NCBI GenBank assembly: GCA_034766995.1
Contig: CM068317.1
Span: 18,920,154 to 18,984,153 of the forward strand
Length of the DNA: 64,000 bases
Source of the DNA: Acanthacorydalis orientalis
Lineage: Eukaryota > Arthropoda > Insecta > Megaloptera > Corydalidae
Direction of reading: 5' to 3'
Shown here: piece after piece, positions 22,230 to 34,713 of the stretch
How the letters are laid out: every line of letters begins with the position of its first letter
Position numbering within the stretch: the stretch's first letter is position 1
Translations under genes and position numbers: made by a program
Notes under the pieces: model-generated
What the model saw: only the letters and a program-made list of their open reading frames with translations
Databases searched by the model: none
Told to the model about the DNA's origin: nothing

Positions 22230-22290
<61 letters not shown>
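22230..22290. repeat. (TA)n(TG)n microsatellite
   Basis: About 15 TA units followed by about 14 TG units, starting right after the candidate splice donor. Confidence 0.95.
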
Positions 22291-22294
<4 letters not shown>

Positions 22295-23518
22295 CCTAGT
22301 TATAATATTCCGAACAATCTAATTGAAATCAACCAAAGATCATTTAAATAACCAATCAAATCAATTAATATATCAAAGAATTTCTTTCTAGCAATTGATG
22401 CATATATATTTTACTTCTTTTATATTTAATTTTTCATATCGTATCGTAAAAACACTTTCTGGTGACGCTTTTAGAATTGAAAACATTTATTAGACCATTC
22501 AGTTCAATAACGTCATTAACATTTTTATCATTGGTGATTTTATTGATTTACCGAATAAAGGTCATCTTCATGCGATTCTTTGCCCTGCTTGAATATTTTT
22601 ACCCATTTGAAATCGACTAAAATTATGAAGCAGCCCATAAATATTTACTAAACGCCAATGGATCCCAAATACTCTAAAAAAAATTAATACACCTGTACAA
22701 ATAAACAAAAATAACCTGGGTTTAAGTATTCGACAGTGTATTTAGATAAAACAATGATAAGATATCAAGAACGAATACGTAATCTTAAAAAAACATTAAA
22801 AAACTAATAAATTTAGAGGTACACTAGTGCTATGTCTACTTTCTTTACGTGCTAACAACTTTTCCAATCCTACAATGAAAGATGTTTTTTCTGTAATAAT
22901 TCGTATAAATTATATGTATATAATGAAAATCAATTACAGTATTTGTTTATAATCAAAGATGACTTTTGCTTTATCAAGTTCATTTTCTAGCCTCAGTTTC
23001 CTATATAATATTTTTTAACACAATCTCAATATGAATTTATAAATCTTAACGGTTAACTTTGGATACTGTTAAATGTTAAATTACTATTCAGAATTCCACT
23101 GGATTATATCTAAGGTCAAAACCAGAGAAAAAATTTCCGAGAATTTTTTATTTATTCATTATTCATTTTAATTAACATTAATCATTAAATTATCAATATT
23201 TTGTATTCTATGCGAAGAAAAAAATGTTTAATAAATAACAGAGAGAATGCTTTAATCTCATAAATAGCTAATCAAAACGCAACGATGTCAACGTAAAATA
23301 TATCAATTAACAAGCAATATTTTTTTTAGTAAATTCTCTAGTAATCAACACACTACAATTCATTTCTAAAGAAATACATAATTGTGATAGCTAATGTTTT
23401 TTTAATATCGATATATGAACCTAAAAAAATAAATAAGTTCAACAATCATAAATGTAAAAAATAAAAAAATGCATACATTTCTATCCAAATTGAATTTTTT
23501 TACAATGAATACTTTTTT
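22291..23518. other. AT-rich DNA, nothing recognised
   Basis: No convincing frames or element ends. Confidence 0.5.
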
Positions 23519-23640
23519 CACTTCACAAACCAGAAAAAAACTGATCTGATTAAAAATGTTCAATAAATTATTACTGATCATTTTTGATAATTTTGACGGA
23601 GATGTTATAATACTCAGCACCGAATACAGAAAATTATTCA
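23519..23640 (+). repeat. dispersed fold-back repeat, single arm
   Basis: The aaaaatgttcaataaattatt and ctgatcattttt tracts match the arms of the palindromic family seen at 43328-43695 and 46746-46956. The middle of the arm is shortened here. It ends with the caccgaatacagaaaa version of the conserved tacagaaaaatctg end. Confidence 0.55.
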
Positions 23641-25265
23641 GATTAAATTAATTTTCTCTACCTTGGCGTTTTGAAGATAATTCATGAAGATGAATTATTT
23701 TTTGAAAATTAAAATTCAGTTTAGAGACTAATGTATGGATTTCTTTATTATTCAAATTTTTGATTGGTAAAATTATTTATTTTTTTAACGAATCCAGACA
23801 TACACTAGCGTTGTTTTATGAATTTTTATTCTCATATAAATTTAAAAACTAAAAAAAATATTACATACTTTTATATATATATATAATATGATAATTATGA
23901 CAGTGGACTAAGACATATATTTTTCGTATTGAGATATTTTTTAGACCTTTGCATCTGTGTGTAATAAAAATATTTTTTCATTATGTAACAAAATATTTTT
24001 TAAGTACTCACTGTTATAATGTAAATATTTTTCTAATTATGAGTTTTTACGAGTATCATGAAAAAATATGTGTTTTTGTTACATCATATGACGTAAACTA
24101 TTTTCAAAATTATTCAAATCTTAAAAATGACATAAGAAAAAAACACTTCAGTTTTACTAAAAAAGGAAGTTGTAAACAATAGCACTTACATTTTGTAATT
24201 ATAATAAATATCTTAACTTAATTTTGAATAATACTAGAGATTTATTCTTCTTCAATAACGGTATTTTTTATGTTTTGAGAGTACGAAAATATGCATAGAA
24301 AATTGGCAGAACGAACGGTAATAAATCCATTATATCCTTAATTTTTCCTTTGTAAGTGGTCGAATACAGACATAAAATGGAAATAACTGAATTTTTTCTT
24401 AAATTTTTGATCTTCCTTTTTTGGAAAAAAGATTTAAAATCTGAAATCCTGCACTATCGTCTAAAGATGTTTTATAGAACATCTGATAAGGAACATCTTT
24501 TAGAAATCTGACCCATTGTATTTTCAACCAATAGGCAGATTCTCTCACAATATTTTTCGTTCTCTTTATAATTGATTTCTCTAAAGATTTTGTTTTAAAA
24601 TAACAATATAATTGTTCATTTGAGAGCTTTAAGCAAATAAGTTGACTTAATTTAAGAGTTATTTACCTTGAAAATAAATATAGTTTTATACAAAAATCAG
24701 ATAGGTACATGCATTTCTCCAGAAAAACAAATTATACCGAAAAGTAAGCGACTTAGTCCACAATCAAAATAGTCAAAAACATAATTATATTTATCGACCA
24801 AATTTGCATCATTAAACGGTACATTTCTTATTTCTTTTTTTGTTCTTCTTGATTATTAAAATATAAATAATTGTACTGTAAAATAAATTATAAAATCCTT
24901 TTTTTTCAGTTTTTTGACTTAGTATACTGTCATAATTATCGGCACATTATATATATATATATATATACTTTTATTTTGGTACTCCGAGTTCAAGTTCAAT
25001 CCTTCATTTATTGATTTTAGTTTTTCAATATAATATGACACAAAATAGTATCATTTCGTTAGATATATCAAAGCTTTTCCCAAAACTATGTTCAATATTT
25101 ATCTCAAAGGCACTATAAAAATAACAATAACAAAACAGAACTATTTATCACTCATGTGACATTATACATTCAATAGTGTTCGAAAGTTTTTAACAAATAT
25201 GAGAGGAACAGTCTCAATTTATACGAATGATATAAGATTAATAGATTTTTGTTACATACAATCAT
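23641..25265. other. AT-rich DNA, nothing recognised
   Basis: Contains a short TA tract at about 24948-24967. The open frame at 23949-24182 is Phe/Tyr/Lys/Asn-rich and probably accidental. Confidence 0.5.
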
Positions 25266-25268
25266 TCA

Positions 25269-25270
<2 letters not shown>

Positions 25271-25344
<74 letters not shown>
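25271..25344. repeat. (TA)n array
   Basis: About 37 TA units, then a gtatataaag break and a shorter TA tract. Confidence 0.95.
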
Positions 25345-25346
<2 letters not shown>

Positions 25347-25352
<6 letters not shown>

Positions 25353-26699
25353 AAGTAAATATATATATATGAAAAAAAACATTATGTGCGTGTTATTTGT
25401 AGGTTATAAAAAGAAAATTGAATAACACATGGGTATTTCTTAGAACTATCTATTTTCTTACATTTTGGAAAGCTTAATGATCAAAGGTTATTTGGCATTC
25501 TGTTGTGCACGTTAATTATATTGCTCGCGCTAAATAACTGAGCAGTTGGCACGTGGCGAAAATATTTTTTTACGATATTTAATAGTAAATGGTCTTATTA
25601 TGATACAAAAACTGAAAACATGTGGAAACGATACAAGTTATGTGATAAATAAATGTTAAAAACATTAATTATTCACTCGCATGCATATATATATATAATG
25701 ATTCAATTTAGGCTTCCCTATGAAAGTATTTAAAAATTATTTTAATTCAATACTAAATTACAATTGAACTAATATACTAAATAAAAAATAATATTTTTTT
25801 TTTGTGATTGTTTTAATACTTTTTTTGAACCACCTTTATATTGTATTCTTCTTTTGGAGAAGTATGTTTTGTATTATTCAGCACAACCACTTTCAATAAG
25901 TGTATAACCAAGTAATAGACTTGTTATTGTACTTTTTGTCAAAAATAAAGTGATTAATAACCTATCTAATCCTGTATTGAAAAGTATGTTTCCAAACCAA
26001 TATTCAAATTATTTTTACACAAAAATGATGAAATTTTTAATAAGTAAATTTGTTATTAAAAAGGTAAACATACACAAAACAAATAAAAATGAACATATTT
26101 TACAGATTACAATGCAAAAAGCAATGAAAAATGAAAATAAGATTCTACTGTCAAAATGAAAAAGTTAATGTGAAACAATCAATAAAATTGTTAATATTCA
26201 TTCGTAATAAAAATAAAATTTAGAAGATATTTAGATAGCAAATAAAAAATTTATGTTTCTTTCACAATAGTGTATATATATATATAATCGCATATACATA
26301 TACAGCACCTTTTAAATTATGTTCTTTTATGTAATTTTATGCTATTATAATTGTCATTATTAATAATTACGATTTATTTATATTTCTTAGATATTTACGT
26401 GGCATACGCAATAGTGGATTCTAAATACATTTTTAACAAATTAATGTTCTAAACATGCAATTAATTTAATTTATTTTCTAACAATTTTATTACATAAATA
26501 TTAAATATAAAAATTCAGATTTATACAGATTCTTCATGCAGGTTTTCTAATAGGGGCGCATTTTTTTAAAATTTGAAATTAAACAGAATTTGCCTTGAAA
26601 TTTCAAGATTTTTTATTGTAAATAATAGTTGGGAGTATGCCAATTATAAAAAAAAGAATGTCTTGTAAGTGAACACCGCGTGTTATTTTACAAGTAGAC
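25347..26699. other. AT-rich DNA with one dispersed repeat
   Basis: A segment at about 25765-25850 (actaatatactaaataaaaa) resembles sequences at 31547-31645 and 37513-37615. The open frame at 25950-26159 is Lys/Asn/Met-rich with no family resemblance. Confidence 0.45.
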
Positions 26700-26739
26700 A
26701 TTCTTTTGTTAAAATTTTCAATAACATCCCTACAAAACT

Positions 26740-27330
26740 GCTGCTCTGTGGTGGATGAAATATGGATCCACCACTACACACCCGAATCAAAGCAGCAGTC
26801 AAAGCAATGTACAACGATTGGTAAAAGTACGCCGAAGAAGGCAAAGATCGGTTTGTCGGCTGGGAAGGTGATGACCACTATTTTTTGGGATTCCCAAGGA
26901 ATCATCCTGATAGACTACTTAACGAAGGGAAAAACGATAACGGGAGATTATTATGCAACATTATTGGACCGTTTGAAAGAAAAACTGAAACAAAAATGAC
27001 CAAGATTGACGTACTAAAACGTGCCTTTTCACCAGATAAAGCACCGTCCCAAAATCAACCATCGCAGTAACAAAATAGGCTTCGAATTGATTCCTCATCC
27101 ATGATATTTTCCGGACTTGACCCTGTGCAATTTCTTCCCTTTCCCAAACTTGTAAATTTGGTTCGGTGAGAAGAAATTCTCGTCGAATAAGGATATCACC
27201 GTCGCCGCCAATGGAGCCTATGTTGAATATAACCCTCAATGGAGACTATGTTGAGAAATAAAGTGGATTTTTTTTTGCTAAAAACGGTGTTTAACTTGCT
27301 TTTTTTATCACTTACCAAACGATCCTAGTA
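26740..27330 (+). mobile_element. 5'-truncated mariner (same family as 5665-8952)
   Basis: Starts within the catalytic domain: VDEIWIHHYTPESKQQSKQ, then SAGKVMTTIFWDSQGIILID and KGKTITGDYYATLLDRLKEK. The region of the second and third catalytic residues is badly decayed. A shifted frame ends NGDYVEK. The right end (cacttaccaaacgatcctag) resembles the gagggtcgtttgataagt terminal repeat. The 5' half, including the DNA-binding domain, is absent. Confidence 0.82.
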
Positions 27331-27666
27331 TATATTATTAGAGGTTCATAATTTACTATGCAAAAATTCGATTCACATAAAAATTGTATTGTTCCCAAAG
27401 TGTGATTTAAGATTAATTACTATATATATATATATAAGCAGTGAAACGATGTTATACTAGTTTCTAGAAAATTTAGTGTGTGATATGCGTTGAGGGATAT
27501 ACATGAGGGATATGAATAAAGGATGGTTCTCTAATATTTACATTTAAGATTTTAATTTTTCAAAGTTGAAGTTTTTAAAAAGAAAAAAAACAATTTATAT
27601 TAAAGTTAGATTTTAATGGGTTCATGAAATTTACGATTTTACTTAAGTACCACAAATACCTAAAAA
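27331..27666. other. AT-rich spacer
   Basis: Holds a short TA tract at about 27421-27436 and nothing else recognised. Confidence 0.5.
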
Positions 27667-27915
27667 TTGATGGTAGGAAAATAATTGCGGTCTTTGTTTG
27701 CTAAATACTAACCTTACTTTTTTTCCATGAAAGTGTCATTTCATCGTGTTCTTGTTAATATCATTTTAAACAGCCTTTTTTCGGTCTGTAATTTGGTAAC
27801 ATCGACTTTGGTTTAATTATTAATTTTGCTTCAAAGTGAGCTATTGAATTAAAGATGGAAAAGAAGTAAATAAGAGCTTTTTTTGTACAAATGCAAAATG
27901 AATAGTAAAACGGTG
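27667..27915 (+). mobile_element. short mariner derivative, copy 5, 5' part only
   Basis: Begins gatggtaggaaaataattgc and runs colinear with the other copies through the start region (aagatggaaaagaagtaaat) to about 27915. The rest is missing. It has the TAA version of the codon near the start. Confidence 0.82.
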
Positions 27916-28818
27916 GGATGTATAGGAATATTCCTTAACTACTTTACAAAGTGATTAAATCAATAGATACTGAATAAATTTATCTATAGATTCTACTTTT
28001 AAATTCTTTTTTATACGTGATTATTTTCCAAAGATTTTAATTTAGAATGTATCTTCATCTCAAATTATTACTGCACTAATAATTCCAGTTTTGGCAGATT
28101 ACGTTGTAAGACTCTCAAATAAGATTTATAAACGAATTATCTACATGGAAATGAAATGGATTGTGAAACAGATATACTACATTTTTTGTTATTGTAGTAA
28201 TATTTATAAAATTACTTCAGAATTCACCACAAGGGTTTTTTTTTTATTTGGTTTCAACTGTAAGATTAAATATCTTAGAATTCTGTTTTACTGTTTTGTC
28301 TGCTTTATTTCTATATCTCTGGATTGATTGAATATATTTCCTACAATAGTACTATTACTTTACTTTTTCGTATTTTTTGTTATTTAGATACAAATATGTC
28401 TTCAGCTACATATTTTTAGCGTATATTATTTCTTGGAAGCAATATCAATATGTGCACGTTTGTATTTCATTTAGTGTTAGCCTAATTTTCATATTGCACG
28501 GTACTTGTTATTGTTTCATTAATTTTCAGTATTTGAAAACGAGGTTGTGTATTGTGCAATGATTAGTAGGACACAATAATGAAATAATATAAAATTAAAT
28601 ATAGTGTCTTTGTTGAATTATAAACCGTGTAACGCATTAAAAGCATAAAATTCAGTAACCACAATGAGTTGCAATATTTCTTTATAACACGGTCATATCT
28701 TCAGTGTTAATTCTCGTATTTCACATAATAACGCTTTATTTGATACCGCAACAATAACCACAAATTTCCCAATGGACCCATACATTCGAAGCATTACACC
28801 TTAATAAAACTTCGTTGA

Positions 28819-28819
<1 letters not shown>
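27916..28819. other. AT-rich DNA, nothing recognised
   Basis: Open frames at 28091-28327 and 28377-28562 are rich in Phe, Ile, Tyr and Cys without recognisable motifs and are probably accidental. Confidence 0.5.

Positions 28820-28820
<1 letters not shown>

Positions 28821-28882
<62 letters not shown>
28821..28882. repeat. (TA)n array
   Basis: About 31 uninterrupted TA units. Confidence 0.95.
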
Positions 28883-28887
<5 letters not shown>

Positions 28888-29339
28888 GTACGTACATCGT
28901 TTTTTTTATGATTGTGTACATCTTTATAATTCATGAAATATCATTTGATTGGTGAGTAACGTGATACATATTTCAAAGAAAGAAATCACGTTTCATCAAT
29001 TTCGAAAGAATGATTAAAATTGTAGATTGTATTGTTTTGACTTGCAAATTAATTATCTCATGATGATTTTATTCTTCTGGTTATTTCTTTTTGTTCGTTC
29101 GACACATCTTGTCAGTAGCAATGAAATCATGCAATTACGTTCAAAATATCCGAGATTTATATGAAATTTAAATTTTTAAAAATATCTCGATTCAAAGAAA
29201 TTTATTATATTCAGAGATGTGTTCGTGAGGTCAACTTTGCTGACGTACATAACCTTTGATAATATTTAAATTGTTTATACGTGCATATTTAAAAATAATT
29301 GTAATAATTTTGTTTATTGATCAAGATTATATTATTTAT

Positions 29340-29340
<1 letters not shown>
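28883..29340. other. AT-rich spacer
   Basis: No features seen. Confidence 0.5.

Positions 29341-29380
<40 letters not shown>
29341..29380. repeat. (CA)n(TA)n microsatellite at a mariner end
   Basis: CA units followed by TA units that run into the left terminal repeat of the next element. Confidence 0.93.
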
Positions 29381-29381
29381 C

Positions 29382-30316
29382 ACGAGGTCAGACAATTAAG
29401 TAATGCGACAAAATTCAAAAATCGAGTATATTTAAAAATTAAGGTACATCGCTGTGATCCCCTTCAAAGTAGTCCCCTCCCGCATCTATACACTTATTCC
29501 AGCGAGTTTTCCAGTTTTCGTAACAATTCTGGAACACTTCTTGTGGGACCTCTCTGAGTACCCTCGTCACAGATTCTTGGATATCTTCAACGGAGTCAAA
29601 ATGTCGACCTTTGACGAATTTTTTCATATGGGGGAATAGGAAAAAGTCGCAGGGTGACATGTCCGGTGAATAGGGCGGTTGTGGTAACGTTGTGATGCCT
29701 TTAGACGCCAAAAACTGAGAGACACTGAACGCACTGTGACAGGGAGCATTGTCGTGATGCAGAACCCAAGTCTTCGCGATCTCTGGACGCACTCTGAGCA
29801 CCCTTTTTCGTAATTTTTCGAGCACATTGCGGTAGAATACTTGATTTACGGTTTGTCCAGGTGGTACGAACTCTTTGTGAACCACCCCTTTGCTGTCGAA
29901 GAAGCAAATCAATATGGTTTTCACTTTGGATTTGCTCATTCTCGCCTTCTTTGGCCTTGGTGCTCCAGGGGACAGCCACTGTTGGCTTTGTCGTTTAGTT
30001 TCGGGGTCATATTGAAAGAACCAACTTTCATCACCAGTAATAACTCGATCGAGAAGAGTAGGATCACTTTCAACCTGCTCGAGACAATCTTGAGCGATAA
30101 AAATCTAAATTTCTCTGTTCCATTTTCGTGACATGCACTACTCGCGCGTTGTTACAAAACACTAAACAGCTGGCGAAGAAATGATCGTACGAGGGTGGTC
30201 AAGGTCTCAATCGAGAGAGTAGGGATCTGCTATTACGGTGGCGGAGTTACAGGTTCGCAGTGTTACCACAGGCCGAGAAAAAAAATCGGTCGCATTACTT
30301 AATTGTCTGACCTCGT
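29382..30316 (-). mobile_element. internally deleted mariner with perfect 28-bp ends
   Basis: 935 bp. The terminal inverted repeats begin acgaggtcagacaattaagt and match perfectly over about 28 bp. TA lies at both borders. It is noticeably less AT-rich than other elements here. Of all transposon copies in the window, its ends and frame are the least decayed, suggesting a recent insertion. The central-to-N-terminal part of the transposase gene is deleted. Confidence 0.93.
29439..30104 (-). CDS. mariner transposase catalytic domain, open frame without DNA-binding half
   Basis: About 221 codons are open from 30104 to a stop at 29439; the first internal Met is at 29939. All three catalytic positions are present: VITGDESWFFQYD, VLHHDNAPCH, and YSPDMSPCDFF. 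The last two Asp are separated by 34 residues, the mariner DD34D spacing. The C-terminus (GDYFEGDHSDVP) is complete. Upstream, a start codon in the usual mariner setting (MEQRNLDF) lies at about 30122. The internal deletion joins it out of frame to the catalytic part, removing the helix-turn-helix region. The frame therefore lacks a natural start, and a product from Met 29939 would lack the first catalytic Asp. Confidence 0.8.
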   Translation of the reverse strand: MFIAQDCLEQVESDPTLLDRVITGDESWFFQYDPETKRQSQQWLSPGAPRPKKARMSKSKVKTILICFFDSKGVVHKEFVPPGQTVNQVFYRNVLEKLRKRVLRVRPEIAKTWVLHHDNAPCHSAFSVSQFLASKGITTLPQPPYSPDMSPCDFFLFPHMKKFVKGRHFDSVEDIQESVTRVLREVPQEVFQNCYENWKTRWNKCIDAGGDYFEGDHSDVP

Positions 30317-30424
30317 ATATATCTGAAGTATCCAATTTGTGGAGAAATAGTAGGTATCTGAGTAGTATAGAAATATTATTATCATCTTTTCTTTAAATTT
30401 TATGTTAATGTATTTTATATATAA

Positions 30425-31548
30425 CAATTTGAAGATATCATCATCCGTCTCTGTCAGTCCATTGCTGGATAAAGGCTTCTTCCATGATTTTCCATTTTGT
30501 ATGATTTTTTTATTCCATTGATTTCAATTGATTTTTAATAAAAAAATTAATTCCCTTATCTCACCTGTTCATTGGTCTCTTTCCCGATCTTTTTAAATTC
30601 CTTGGTTCCCAGTTAATAATTTCTGTTGTTCATCGGTTGTTTCCTCTTTTTGCAACATGCATCGCCCCCTTTCATTTCAGAATATTTACTCTTCTTATTA
30701 CATCTGTGACTGATGTCTGTTTTCTTAACCATTCTGTTCTTTTCCTATCTTTTCTTGTTATTCCAAGCATGCACCTTTCCATACTTCTTCTCTGTGTTGT
30801 TTGGAGTCTTTGAATAATTTTGGCGTTAAGCATGCACGTTTCGCTGCCGTAGGTAATGACTGATAGTAAACATTGATTAAATATTTTTTTCTTCAAACAG
30901 AGTATGATAGTTGATTTAAATATAAAGGCGTTTCATTCCATTATTATTCTCCTGTTTACTTCTTCAATGAATGATCCATCTTTGTTTATAAATTAGCATA
31001 AATAAACATACTTCGTAACTTCTTCTATATCTGTTCCTTTCATTTCAGTTATCTTCGGGCAAGCAAACGCATTGAACGACACCTTTGTTTTTGTGTGGTT
31101 CATGTGTAGGCCATTTTTTTGATTGGCATCACCAAATTCTTTATCCTCTTTTTCAGCTGTTCCGGAGTACTTACGAAGATAACGATATCATCAACAAACC
31201 GGATGTGACTTAATTTTTCGCCTTTTATTTCGATTCCTTTGTCTTCCCCTGTCAAGCGATTTGAATACTTCTTCTAAGCCTGCAGTAAATAATTTCGGCG
31301 AAATTGCATCTCCCTGTCTTATACCTTTCTCAATTTTTATCTTTTTTGTTTCTTCCTGTAGCTTCACCATCAATGTTGCATTCTTGTAGATGTTATATAA
31401 CAACTCAATGTATATGTTCTCTAGGCTTTAGTTCTTCAATGCAGATATAACCGATGATGTGCTAATAGAGTTGAATGCCTTTTCATAGTCTATAAATCCA
31501 AGACAAACTGGTATTTGGTATTCATTTGACTGGTTAATTTCTTTGAAC
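30425..31548 (-). pseudogene. RTE-clade LINE, 5'-truncated reverse transcriptase
   Basis: Minus-strand pieces in order are: FIDYEKAFNSI (reverse transcriptase motif A), KGIRQGDAISPKLFTAGLEE (motif B region), a decayed motif C region (HIRFVDDIVI, normally FADD), FNQCLLSVITYGSETC, then RLQTTQRRSMERCMLGITRKD. The last is the typical C-terminal RTE signature. The coding ends near a gatgatgatatc tract at about 30435, as at RTE 3' ends. The endonuclease domain and the N-terminus are missing. Several stops and frameshifts are present. At the truncated 5' end it abuts a dispersed repeat at 31547. Confidence 0.82.
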
Positions 31549-31645
31549 TAAAATACTAAATAAAAAATCAAAACCCTTTTTTAATTTTTGTGATTTTTTT
31601 AATATTTTCATATGGAAGCATAAATTGTATCATCTATAGAAAACT
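31547..31645 (+). repeat. dispersed repeat, copy next to the LINE
   Basis: The segment starting gaactaaaatactaaataaa and ending tatggaagcataaattgtat matches 37513-37615 (atctggaagcataaattaaa end) and, less well, 25765-25850. All three share orientation. Nature unknown. Confidence 0.6.
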
Positions 31646-32634
31646 GTATACAATTTATTTCGTTCATTAAGGTTTATTACGTGTTCTGTCTATATAATTA
31701 AACATATTTTATCCCGACCTTATATGAGCACGTCATATATGTATATATTAACATAAAAATGCTGTACGTTTATGAAAAAAATCCAACGAGTATATATCAG
31801 TTTCTTTTCTCTAAACCGTGTATATTTAACTGTAAAGCAGCTTCCTGTCAAACCCATGTTAATTCATACAGTCGGCTCATCAATATTATAAACTAAGTTC
31901 ATACGGAAACGCAGATGGTCGTTCTGAAGAAAGTTTATTTGTTTATTTATATATAAAGTTGTATGTTAATTAAATATGTTTTAATTTGTATTATCGTCTT
32001 CCATTATCTGTGTAAATAAATTCTTGTGTTCATGGGTCTGTAACTTATACATTTGCAAATAACAATTTTTTGTTCGACATGTCTACCTTACTTAGCGAAT
32101 GAAACAAACATATTAATGCCAAAATTATACTTTACACACATGTATACATATATATACACATACACATTTCCTAAAAAAAAACATCAACATATAACGGTTC
32201 AGAAAAATTTAGATATCAAAATTTATTATTTAGAGTTTAGAAATACATCGAAAACTAAGACAGTCTGACACACAAATTATTCTTGAGAAAAATTAAAACT
32301 AAGTACAAGAAAAAAAATTAATAATAGATTATTGAATATTCTTTTACTTATTGTCTTTGTGACCTTTGTTATTTTTATTTGCGAAACTTTTATCATTTAT
32401 AAATAGCTTTGGAAAAATCGCCTTCAAATAGCCATAGATATTTCTTCGTAAAATGTTGAAATTATCTGCAACTACAAGACGATGACATATGTATCGCAAT
32501 AAGCCGTAGAAAAAATCTCACACGATTCAAAAAACCCAAAACGACGAGGCAATACTTCATCGTAATCGCAAGTATAAACATAAACAATACTTTTATTAAT
32601 TTCAGACCTGTATTTAATATTATTAATATCATTT
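31646..32634. other. AT-rich DNA, nothing recognised
   Basis: No convincing frames or element ends were seen. Confidence 0.5.
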
Positions 32635-32642
32635 ATCTAATG

Positions 32643-33569
32643 CAGTTGTGTCAAACACGCGGCCCACAAGGCTCTAGAATATTAAAACAATAATAAAAAT
32701 TAACATTCAAATGGAATTGATGGAAATTCATTGCAACACGGTGCCAAAAGAAAAGTATAATATATTTGGTATTCCAGATTTTTGTTTGTACTTGCCAGCA
32801 CATTTTATTGAAATTCATGTTTGCAGCAAGAATCTTGGTAATATTTGGTAGTACATACCTCTATGCCTATGTGAACAATTATTTTCCCTTTTAACTTTTG
32901 CGAACGAGAACTTTTTCAACTCTCACTGGGTCGAATATATTTTTTGTATAAAGTGAAATTATATACTGAAGAGTTAAATATAAGATATTAAATAAAAAAT
33001 ATTGTGTTTAATGGAATTTTAGATTTTATTACAGAATAATAATAATTATTTGAGAATAAAAATGTGGTTTCGTTTCTGTATAGAACAGATAACGAAATTA
33101 TTTTTGCCGCTTTGGCGGCGACATTCGACCTAGTAAGTAGAACTGCGATTCCGCTTGTATGGTGACATTTAACCGTAAAGGGTTAAAGACTAAAAAACTT
33201 AACAAGTCAAGGTTGACAAATAAACATTTAACATCTATAGTAAAAATATCATTATCACAAAAAAAAACATCCAATATTATTAAAATATTTTCTGTCAAAA
33301 AATGTCAAGTTTCTAGTAAAAAATATTATTTTTGTAAAGTTTATAATTTAAAATTTTGATAATTCTTAAAATTAATGTATTTTTTAAAAATTTTTATAAA
33401 TTCATTAAAGAAAAAAATAATGTAAAATTTAAATCAGTTATTTTCGAATATGAATAAAGGACCTTTTTCGCTTGCTAAATTTCTTTGGGCGCCTGTTTTG
33501 TCTGCGGCCCGCCGAATCTTTTAAACTGAATTTGGTGGCCCGTGTTCATATATGAGTTTGACACCACTG
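32643..33569. mobile_element. non-autonomous hAT element
   Basis: 927 bp. Ends are cagttgtgtcaaacacgcgg (left) and cagtggtgtcaaactcatat (right, read inward), of the hAT type that begins CAG(T)GGTGTCAAACTC. The flanking 8-bp sequences, atctaatg and atctagag, match at 6 of 8 positions, consistent with an old hAT target duplication. Both ends continue into GC-rich gcggccc motifs. No hAT transposase was recognised inside. The minus-strand frame at 33098-33298 has no known motif. Confidence 0.75.
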
Positions 33570-33877
33570 ATCTAGAGTTTCAAATTAATTTCAATATCTT
33601 AAAATATCTGACGTGTCTGATGATCTTAACATGTTTTTTTAAATACATCTGATCAGACAGTATCTTTAACACAGATATATAATCATACGATGACCTAGAA
33701 TTTTTAATAATAAAACACTTGGTAAAAATGATCTCAAAAATAATAGAATTAAATAGACATATATAATTATTTTTATGAAAATTAAAAACCAAATATAAAT
33801 AAGAACATTTTTATTACTTTTCACTTAATTACTGCTAAATTTCGTTCCCTTTTATACATACCACTTTGTCTAAAACA

Positions 33878-33880
<3 letters not shown>

Positions 33881-33929
<49 letters not shown>
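33881..33929. repeat. (TA)n array
   Basis: About 24 TA units. Confidence 0.93.
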
Positions 33930-33932
<3 letters not shown>

Positions 33933-34034
33933 AAATATTGCAATACTTTGAAACTTGAAGGAAGTTATTAAATAAAAATCTACAACAATTTCAAAAAATC
34001 CTTTGATGTATATTTTCAATTCAATAGTTTAAAG

Positions 34035-34605
34035 CAGGGGTTCTCAACCTGAGCCCATATGGCTTCCAGTGGGCTCTAGGATATTCCAGTGACTACAGGT
34101 AAAAATGACATAAATGGAGAGCCATGGCGCCAGATTAAAGGGCCACAAGAAGAAGTGAGAAATTAAGAAAACAGAAAAGAAAAAGGAAACACCATTTTTG
34201 GATCAAGAGTACATTATCTAAAAATTTTCGACAGTTTTGGGATAAAGCAAAACTGTTTTCCATAATATTTCTTACTTCGTATTTGGTAGAATCAGGTTGC
34301 GGTAGGCTCAATTATTTACTCAGACTGGCACGGAATCGCCTTAAGATAATGGACAGAGGTAGATCTTCTGTTATCTCTCACAGCAATAGAACCGGATATA
34401 AAATACTTGTTTCTGGTCATCAAATACAAAGGTCCCATTGGTCGAAAAATACCTAAAGTATAAGTTTTTATTTAATTATTGTATTTTGTATAAATTATAC
34501 AAATTATATTAAAACATCTTCTATTTACAAACAAAACATTTAAATATCTACCTTTCTACCAGATGGGTAGGGAGATCACGGTCGAAAAAAGGTTAGCAAA
34601 CACTG
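34035..34605. mobile_element. non-autonomous hAT element with perfect 8-bp target duplication
   Basis: 571 bp with an identical gtttaaag on both sides (34027-34034 and 34606-34613). The ends are caggggttctcaacct and cagtgtttgctaacct (right, read inward), which match at 11 of 16 positions and resemble hAT ends. The interior is less AT-rich than the surroundings and has no transposase. Confidence 0.85.
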
Positions 34606-34713
34606 GTTTAAAGATATTAGAAGTTTCCAGGAAACAAAAGTGAACAGTTTGAAGTTTGTTATCTGCAGTCTTAGGCCTTCGACAATAAACAATTTGAACA
34701 TTTGAAATGATGT

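Noticed and set aside
22720..22745. aagtattcgacagtgta as a Tc1-like right end
   Set aside because: No inverted left end and no transposase nearby.
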